Made by a program: the position numbers and the translations under genes | Notes under the pieces: model-generated | Seen by the model: only the letters and a program-made list of their open reading frames with translations | Databases searched by the model: none | What the model was told of the DNA's origin: nothing | Part shown: piece by piece, positions 55,169 through 64,000 of the stretch | Numbering within the stretch: position 1 is the stretch's first letter | Layout of the letters: every line of letters begins with the position of its first letter | Assembly (NCBI GenBank): GCA_963784575.1 | Contig: CAWARU010000001.1 | Span: 682,001 to 746,000 of the forward strand | Length of the DNA stretch: 64,000 bases | Direction: 5' to 3' | DNA from: CAWARU01 sp963784575 | GTDB lineage: Bacteria > Pseudomonadota > Gammaproteobacteria > UBA6186 > Azoamicaceae

Positions 55169-58100
55169 GTTTATCAGAGGGTTCAGAGGATTCAGGGAGT
55201 TCAGGGGCTTCTTGCGACTTTTCTTTTGACTTTGGTTTTACTGCACTCTTTGATTGCTTGGTTTTCAAAGCATACAATACTTCCATCGCTCTTTTGGCCT
55301 TTTTAAATTTTTTCTTTGCACTGAACAGAACTTCTTTTTTCAGTGCAGCTGCTTGAGTTCCTTCCTTTGCTGTTTCTGCCTTTGGGGTTTCTAGCTTTGG
55401 CGCTTTTTGTGCTTTTTGTTCAAGCAGTCTTTTATTCAACAATTCTTGAAGTTCTGTACATTTTCCAGGAATTTCATCTGCTCGTATATACATCGTCGCT
55501 GATATAAACTCAGTAGGATTTGTTTTTTTGTTTTCTAGAATTTTCCAATAATCTTCTCCATTGCTGTTTTTGTAGCTGAGATTGATATCAGGAACTGAAA
55601 TCAATAATTTAGCTTTATTGAAATCAGATTTCTTAATTAGATTTTCAAGCAAATTAGATTGTTTTATAGCCGAATTCACATCAATGCCAGGAAATCTTAG
55701 CAGAGCTTCGAAAGTTTGATAATCTATTTCATTTGTCTTATTAAGCAAATAGACTCCGTCAATTGACGTGTTGATGAATTCTGTCTTCTGCTTATCAAAG
55801 GAAGCAGGAAACCCTAGAATTTTTAGTAATATCATAACAGTGGATTGGGGTAGAGTCCCGTCAGGGGACCATGTCCCTGCTTTCGAAACAACTTCCTTCA
55901 ATAATGCAAATGTTTTGTCATCATAATTCGGAAGGCCGTTAAGCGAAGATACCAAGGCAACACCGTTTCCATACTTCATTAAATTCGAAATCACAGTGGA
56001 ATCACATTTTTGCGTTTCGGTCATAAATGGGTAGTTCATCAAGAGTTCTAAGATTTTGTTATTCGAGGGTTCGGGATATTTACTTGATGTAAACTGTAAC
56101 AGTGTTATAGGTTGAAAAGGCTCCATACCTAGCATACCTGTCATACCAGGCATACCAGGCATACCCATGCCAACCATACCAGCTGCACCTGCCATACCTG
56201 GACTCATCATAGCATAAGCTGCCTGCAAATCACCGAGTAATATTTTCATATTCAAAACCTCTGTAATAACCTTTTGTCCACAGGTTACAGAAAGCTTGTT
56301 TAAAATCAATTCGACGTACTCTGGGCTATTTCTTTCAATAATCGCAGCTTTTAAACAACGAAACCATTCATCAACATCCTTGGCATCAGGAAGAGTCAAA
56401 GTTCCCTCTTCAATCGCTTGTTTCACCAAAATAGGATCATCTTTCTTAATTGCTTCCTGTAATGAGGTTCCCTTCATTAGATCTCTATAGTCTAGCAACG
56501 GTTCTTTCAACAAGAATTGCAGGGCTTTACTACGTTGATCACCATAATTCGAAGATAAAACAAGTTCTAGAAGATTTTTTTTGACACCTGTTTCCTCTAT
56601 CCGCGTGTTCAGAATTTCACTGATTTGATCTTTATTGCAGATTGAATGCATCTTCTCAAGTATACTTTTGAGCAAGACTGGATCACTATACACATCATTA
56701 TTTGTCACAAGTTCCAACCATTGTTTGATATCTTTATCGCGATAGAGAAAACGTTCATCCTGTAATAATATATTTATGGTATCATAGTAATTGAATAATC
56801 TTGCATTATTTAAGGCATATTTGAGCGGAAAATTCCCATTTTTATCAGTAACGTTGGGATCTAAGAAACTTTGATCTACCAAAGATTTTAAAAAATCATT
56901 GCGAATGTTTTTGATGGCATAAGTCAATAAAGTATAGTCTCCTTGTTGATGGTTATTCAGTATATCTCTGCGATCTTTTTCATCAAAATTCTGTAATTGA
57001 GTCAAAAGACTTGTAAAAGATTCGAGTTTTGAACCTACCAAAGCTCTAAAAAGATAACTGCTATATTGTTCATTAGATATTTTCCCTGCACTTTTCATTT
57101 TAGCAATTTTATCTGTAAGATAAGCAGTTTGTTCGCGATCCAGTGCTGCATTCACAATTTCATCATTCATATTATTCAGTTCTTCTTTTCTAAAATATTC
57201 AGGGGTCACGTAGGATTCAACCAATTCTAATACGTCTTTACTGCCAGATCTTAATATCAATGAAAAAAGCTTTTCTCCATCTTCTGTGACAGATCTAAAA
57301 ATGCTTCTTAAGACCTCCTTATCATAGGATTTAATTGCAACCGCAAGTTTTTCATGTAAGCTTTTGGCATCGTTCGCTTTTACCAGCTGGATGATATCTC
57401 TGATAAGCCCCCTGATCTCAAAAGCACGCACCAAGAATTTAGCTTTCTTTTCTTTTTCAGGATAATAGGGCAAAATCACCGACGTTAAGTATTGAAGCTT
57501 TTCGTTCAAATTTATATCATCTATCCAGTCTATTATTTCTGGATTTTGTCCAATGATGTCCAGATCTCCATTGTAAAAGCAAATTTGCTCTCTGATTCTA
57601 TTGTATCCCTTGCCTTCCGGGAGCTCTGAATGCTTATTTAATATTGATCCCTGCGGTGATATGACCCAGGCTTTTGCTTCACCAATTTGATTATAATATT
57701 GACCAGTGTTTATTTTATTGACTATCTCTTCTGCTTCTTCTTCACAAAGCAATATGGCACGGGATTTTGCATCAGGCGGCGGCTCTTGAATGTATAAATA
57801 ATACATAACAGGCTTTCTGTAAGCATCCATGGGATTATCCTGTCCCTTGAAACTGAATAAATAATTTTCAGAGGCAAGGATATTCTTATCGAAACGCCAA
57901 CGTGGAGGATGTGGAGCTCTGACCAAAACCTCGTTTATTTCATAGAGTGCAGGAACTGCATCTTTTGAAGCAACCAAAGAAGCGAGATCTCTGCTACTTA
58001 AACCCCAAATATAATTCCTAGCCTCCACAACACCTTTTTCAAATTCCTTTTTCTTTTCAATTTCGCGCTCCTTTTCTTTTTCTTTCTCTTTTTCCTTAAC

Positions 58101-61100
58101 CTTCTCAACAATCGCGGTGGTGCCTTCACCAGGTTTTGGCACATGCTTTGTAGTATCCAGGCATATCGCTTTATATTTTTCTGCTATTTCAAAAAGTTCT
58201 GCTTCTATCGCTACACTTTCCGCCATTGAAAGTGTGATTCCAGCTTGCTCTAATAGTTTGTTCATGGTATCCAATTTTTGCTGCCGTATTTCATCCAGTA
58301 TTTCATTGGTCTTGCGGCGTTTTTCAATGGATCCAAATTGCTGCAACGGATCGTCCTTTAATTCAACAAAGAAAAATTCAGAAAAAATTCCTAATAGTCT
58401 ACTCTTTTCTTTACTTTCCTTTTGATGCAGAATAATGCTTTTTAGTTTTTCACGAATGGTATTATTAATATTTTGCAAGGCTGCCTGGAAATGTTGAGGA
58501 GCCAAGTTTTTAAATTGATTTTCTTCTGTTAGTTGAATGATATTTTCTTCATTCCATCTTTTTATCTCAGGGTGGCTTACTGCGACATCCGACGGTAATA
58601 AAGTGATGACTTGGTGGGAGCCCGCCAAATCTCTCATGCGCATGGCAGCTTGTTCATAATCTTTGGCTAGGGTATCTTTGTCGACCGTTAGCAACGCCAC
58701 TGCATTTAAGGCTTGTTTGATGTCAGTACCCCGCGTGTGTCTTTGATCATAATAGGTAAAGCATTGTTCTGGACTTGATCCGGTACGTTCTAAGATGATC
58801 TTTGGATCACTGGTCCCAATGAGAATGGGTGCCTCGAGTTTCATCGCTTTGCCATCCGGTCCTCTTTTGATGGGAAGTGCGCAGAGTTCATCTTTATCAT
58901 TAAAGAAAAGAATGTGATTGATTTTGGAATCTGATTCATTTCCAAAGAAATTCGCAAAGGTTCTTGCAATGTCATCATTTTCAGTGCCTTTAAAAAAGGC
59001 ACCCGCGTCAATAAAAGCATGCAGGTTATGATGCTCTGTGGAATGTTCGTATTGAGTTTTCAAGAAATCGTACTGATTTTTCAGAAGTTTAAGCGGTGAT
59101 CGATCTTCGCAAAGTTCTACCCTGGATTTCTTTCTCAACAAATTATCCAAAATTTGACCCTTAGTGCCGATAGAGAGCATGGGATCAAAACGAAGTTTGG
59201 TATTGAAGCACTCAGCATTTTCAATTGAACCACTCACGCCATGCGCAGAACGAAATTGACTGATATGATTGACTGGATCCGAACGTAGAATGGTGGGATT
59301 GTTCTTTATCTTCTTTAAAATATATTGCATCAAACAGAATTCATAGACTTTTTTATCGTTGCTAAACTGCTCCTGAAGGCTCATCATCTGCCCTGCATCA
59401 GAAAGTTTAATTGAGGAAAGTTCGATGCCGGTTAAATCAAAGAATTCTTTGGCTGCATGACTTTCATCAAAAGAAATTTTACCAAACTTTTCTACAACTT
59501 CGGCATTAGCCCTGAAACTAAATTCGTTCCAAAATTCCCGAACAACATCCAGAGATAATAGTCGATTGATGTTCCTGCCATCCTTTTCTACTCTTCCTTT
59601 CTTCTGGGCAAGAATCGTATAATTAATGAATCTCGTAGAAAGAACCAAATTGAGCCCGTTCATTAGGGGTGTTGCTTGCCACATAAGGTATGGCAATATC
59701 CATGTTGAGTCCGCTTTTCGGGTTCCGCGGCAATCCATAATGTTCATTCAAATTTTTTCGCAGCACCAGGGAGAGCAGTGAAAATTCACCTCGTAAAATG
59801 GCAATTTTTTCCTGCTGCTCGAGAGTCAAAGCGCCTTTGGTCTGCAGCAGGGGCGGAATTTCCTTGGATAATCCCAAAATGTAGTGAAAAATTTGCTGTT
59901 TCTCAATCTCAGATAAGCTCTTAATATCCTGGTATAGAGGACTTGCAGGATCTTTGATAAGTACCCTTCCCAATTGCTGCAAGGCAAGTTTAAAAGCATC
60001 AGGAGGTAGCGTCTTGACTCCCTGAATGACCTCTTCAAGGGTCGCTCTACCTTTGGCTAGCTTTATGTTCACTTTTGGAAACAGCCCATAGACATCCAAA
60101 ATGAGTTTTAAAGTGCTATCTCGAATTGCCACTTCCGAGCCAATGGTAAAATTAAGCTCTCGTTTGGTTTCAAGGATGCTGTCGATTTCATCGATGAGAA
60201 CATCACCCCGATTTTTGAACAGTTTCTGGATTTTCTCCAGATAGTGGATCTCAAGATCTCGTTCTTTCTCATCTTTAGCGCGCAATTTTGGATCCGAAAT
60301 GTCCAGAGATTGGCGCAGGATTTCAAAGTATTTAAGCTCTAGAGCCTGCACACTTTCTGCCGTCGTTAAGATAAAATTTCGATCTCGCATGATATCGCGT
60401 AATTTCTGATACAAAAGCTTTAAAGTCCCTGAATCACACTTAGATTCTCGGCTAAATTCAAAACCGTAACCCTCCTGACCAAATTTTTCTACGGTCGTTG
60501 CTCGAAGATCGGCTAAATTGGTTTTATAGAGGGATTGCGGTACTTCAATGATAGAGAGATTTCTGCCGCTCGCTTTCTTCCATGCCAGTATTGGCAGCAA
60601 GACCTTGGATTTACCGCCTCCCATGATAAGCTGCATCACTTGATCGATGTAACCCTCACCCTCTTTTTCGAGCAAATTCGAGAGTATCTTGACTTGTTCC
60701 GGGCGAAGCAGAATATTATCAAAGGCTTCAAGAACCAGATATTCAGGATGCAGCTTCGAATCATAATTGCGTTTGGCCGTTATTTGATCTCCTAATTGAT
60801 TCAATAGAGGCAGAAACTCAGGAGAACTTTCGCTGACTTTGCTGAGCTTCATTAAAACATCGGCTACTCTTTCCGAGTGCTGCAGCTCAGTTTTTTGGAT
60901 AAGATACTGGTGTATATTTTGATACAGTTCAGCACAGTGCTTTGAATCTAAGCCTGTTAACTTTTGGATTTTTTCCTTATCGTCTTGGAGAAAAAGCAAA
61001 ATCAGACTTTGCAGTTTGATTGGAAATTTTTTCTTGGATTCTACAGCAACTTTGGTATATAAAGATGCTCCAGGTCCGGTGATATGATAATTTGCAAGAT

Positions 61101-63972
61101 TGAGAAGCTCAGATTCGATTTTGTTGACAGCCTCTTTTTCTCGACTGATCTTACCCTTTACGATCGCATCTTCTCTACCTCGGTCTAGCAGGATATTCTG
61201 TATTGAGGCACGCAATGCGGGCGATAAGGTTTCTTTATAGACCTCTTGCTTTGCGGCATCATATGAATTTTTTCTTGCGCCAATTTTATAATCCACCTTG
61301 AAATGAGCTGTTTCGGTTTTGAGATAGCGATCTTTATAGTGAGCTTCGTTTAAAATATTCCGAAGATGAGGAGGCTTAACTGTGAGCTCTTGCAAGCGTT
61401 TTTCAAGAACAGAACAGCCCAAGACCGCAGCAAAACTTTCGGGAATTTCTCTTTCTACTTGAACTACTTGAACTGGCATCCATTCTGTAGTTTCTGTAGC
61501 AATTGCAGTAGTTCTTGCACTTTGTTTTTCTTGCGTTCTTAATATTCTTTGTCGCTGTAAAGCTAGCTTTCCTTGCGAAATATATTGCACTTGCAACTGA
61601 TTTGGGGCGGATAGACAGAGCTGATATATATTTTCCAAACTTTGTTTGACGTTATATTCGGAATCATTGTCAAATTCCGGCCAAGGCAGGCTAGGATTTT
61701 TCAATACCATACCGAGATAGAGAGATAATATCATGACAGGATTGTTTATCCCCTCACCCTTACTGTCGATGGATTGCTGTTCAATCGCTGCCATGGATTC
61801 TGCAAAGAACTTTAGCTGGTCCTTTTCAGCGCTGGTTTTTGAAGGCGATTTTGCAAGGTCATAAAAACTCTTGAATGAGTTCATAAAATCTTCCGATCTA
61901 AAAACTACTTTCCCTAGATCTAAAACAGAAAGCAATTTAACATCTAATCTTTCCCACGAATATGCTCGGCTTTGATCTTTCATAAATTTCAAGTCCCGCT
62001 CATTCAGTTTGGCAGGCTTTGGGGTTACCGTTGCAGTTTTTTCTTCATACTTTTCTTGGGTGACAATGTAGGGGTTACCCCGTTTCAGAATTTTCTGAAT
62101 TGCCTCTAAGCGGTGCCTTTCGGCACCTGAAATTCCCTGCTGTCTCTCTTGTTTCTGGAGAGTTTCCTGCTCGCGTCGAAGATTGATGAGTTCCAGTTCA
62201 CGCCAGCGGCACATGATGGAATCTGCCACTGGCTCTTTTGTGCCTTTATAGAGGATGCGAAGCAATGCGAGTTCTGTATCAGACTTGAGCCGCAGGTCTT
62301 CAGGAACGATACCCATGACACGATAATATTCAAAATAGAGTCTATTTGCATTTTGTTTAAATGCATTATTATAAAATTCCTTAATGCCTTCCCTACGCAC
62401 CTCCAAAGATTTTTCTGTGAGTGTTGGGGCACGAACCAATCCTTTGCTAAAGCTGGTATCAAAGAGGGGGGTATCTAGATTTATTTGCTTGCAATCACTC
62501 AATAAAAATGCAGCATAGGCTCTGACAGCTGTAGTTTCGGGATCTGAAAATCGAGCATCCTTGGGATCAACAAGGGGAGATACTATAACATTTGGGTTGG
62601 GGATCTCCATCATGATTTTTTGAATCCATTCTACTTCAACCGCTTCCCCTTTCATACCGCCAAGCTTCTTACAAGCTCGAAGCGCTTCCATTGCCTTTTG
62701 GGGTTGATGTGTGGCAAGATACAGATAGCAGAGGTATAAATACTCGATAGGGTTCTTTGCCATCAGATCTGCAGTTTCAGACATGGGATTGATTTTCATT
62801 TCAAAATACTCTGCACTACCACTGAAGCGCCATTCAGGATCCGCAGTCATACCAACGTCCTGCGGCAAGATACTAGCGGCCACCCTGTTGCTTAAATCAA
62901 GCTCTAGTTTATGTTTATATTCATGCTCTTTTGTCACGGACGCATAGAATTCTTGGCGGGGAAGAAGTGCAATTCGATCCTGACTATTGGTTCGGTTTTC
63001 AAGATATAAAACATGATCGAAATTTGCCACACTGTGGAAATCTTTCAAGACCAATTTATATTGCGGATTTTTACTCCAGAGTAACTCCAAAACACCTTCA
63101 CTATTAGGTCTTTGTATAAATTCAAGACCATAACGTGGTAAAAAAACACGAAGCGGCATATCAGACTTGGGTCGAGAATCTTGCCAAATCTCAATGAATT
63201 TTGGATCTTCGAATTTCATCAAGGTATTTTGAAGTATATCTTTTCCTTTCCAGCTCAATTGAACCAGTTTGTAACCAGTAGTTTTTCCTTCACGAGTTAA
63301 TTCACTCATTTCAAATTCATTTTTAGGAGCAGTAGGATTCGCTAACGTTTTACTTTTAATATCTGCAATACAATTTAAACCACTATCGGTGACCAAAAAC
63401 TCGCGACTTGGATTATCGATCTTCGCAAAAAGATATTTGCCTTTCTCCAAGAAGTGACTTGGAATATATTTAGCATCGGGTTTCTTCAGATCCTCATTGA
63501 AAAATCGCGGGATCTTATTTTGTAATTCATACCATTCGTTCTTCTCACCGAGAGTAACTTGAATATGGGTACCACCTTCTGGATCCAAAATGACTCGATA
63601 TTGGTGTCCCTGCCAGGTGAATGATGCCATGCGTCCTTCTCTGCCTCGTGCAATAAGGCCTCGTATTTGGAGATCTCCAAAGAAATCAATGAAGCTGCTC
63701 GTATAAAAATCCTGCGGAATAAGCTCTTCCACAAAACCGGATCCTTTAATTTTTCCATTCGAAAAATCAAAGGTGATTGGTTGATGTCCTTTTTGCAATA
63801 CACCTACGAGTGGGAAATCGATTTTTAAGTCATAGACTTTGTTTTTTATCAATGTCGACAGTGGCGCCGCATCTATCACTTTCTTAATAAGGGATTCTTG
63901 TTTTTCTTTTCCAAGTTTTGAAAAGTTGTCTTTGAGTATTGGTGCAAGCTTTATTAGCATTTTATTGAGCAC
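55137..63972 (-). pseudogene. Giant DUF3638/DUF3645-like ATPase with ankyrin-type C-terminus (partial at window end; one frameshift)
   Basis: Two overlapping frames form one protein of about 2,950 residues. The first (59623-63972) has a P-loop, QLIMGGGKSKVLLPILAWKK (about residue 1,117), a DExD-like VLIDEIDSILETKRELNF (about 1,259) and AIPYVASNTPNERAQFGSFY, the layout I associate with DUF3638/DUF3645. It stops at 59623, but one base over the sequence continues INYTILAQKKGRVEKDGRNI, so a single indel near 59630 divides the gene. The second part has a charged coiled coil (EKEKEKEKEREIEKKKE), ankyrin-like repeats (DYTLLTYAIKNIRNDFLKSL, DPNVTDKNGNFPLKYALNNA), a Gly-Met-rich tract (MAGAAGMVGMGMPGMPGM) and a Lys/Pro-rich tail. 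No stop occurs between the GTG at 63972 and the window edge, so the true start may lie outside. Function unknown; probably an effector acting on host proteins. Confidence 0.75.
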
Positions 63973-64000
63973 ATTTTCTGTCGGCAGATCTAAGATTTTG

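Overview
The window looks like a chromosomal segment of an AT-rich gammaproteobacterium with a host-associated lifestyle. The evidence is a housekeeping backbone of gammaproteobacterial type (uvrY-uvrC-pgsA; serS-lolA-ftsK-trxB-infA-clpA-clpS-csp-icd; smc-zipA; cysZ) interleaved with eukaryotic-like, effector-type proteins (Sel1 repeats, ankyrin repeats, leucine-rich repeats, a PARP-like ADP-ribosyltransferase fold, a macrodomain, proline-rich and coiled-coil proteins, a giant DUF3638-like ATPase) and many insertion sequences. This mix is typical of Legionellales-like intracellular bacteria (Coxiella/Rickettsiella/Berkiella-type). The genus is an inference; no rRNA is present.

Layout. 0.1-3.3 kb: a large Sel1-repeat protein ending in a PARP-like domain, read on the minus strand and broken by one in-frame TGA plus a 5' frameshift. 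3.5-13.0 kb: an insertion-sequence pile-up. It holds a decayed integrase start, a decayed Tn5-like IS4 element, two inverted copies of an IS1111-type IS110 element flanking an LRR pseudogene, a truncated IS10-like element, and an ISL3 element that contains another IS110. 13.0-17.0 kb: tRNA-Leu, tRNA-Cys, tRNA-Gly, pgsA, uvrC, uvrY and tRNA-Ser. 17.5-26.4 kb: an ankyrin protein, a YccA-like membrane protein, serS, lolA, ftsK, trxB and infA. 26.5-30.7 kb: an island of effector-like genes wedged between infA and clpA. 30.9-36.4 kb: clpA, clpS, two cold-shock genes and icd, where clpA, clpS and icd carry many single-base indels. 36.7-44.8 kb: slt, a small HATPase gene and the giant NAD-glutamate dehydrogenase. 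45.0-48.1 kb: accessory genes including the macrodomain protein. 48.1-55.2 kb: zipA, smc, a DASS transporter and cysZ. 55.1-64.0 kb: a protein of about 2,950 residues that runs off the end of the window.

The strongest novel-looking signals are these. (1) In the IS1111-type element, a structured non-coding segment after the transposase has two hairpin loops. Their flanks match, in the right order and polarity, the observed target site and the element's own ends, so a bridge/seekRNA and its target can be read together; one copy has this RNA segment duplicated in tandem. (2) Three different effector-like proteins (including the macrodomain protein) appear to share a C-terminal domain. (3) An ADP-ribosyltransferase-like protein and a macrodomain protein occur in the same 64 kb. 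(4) Many conserved genes carry single-base indels although their residues stay conserved in the other frame, which suggests local consensus errors rather than true decay, especially in clpA-clpS-icd.
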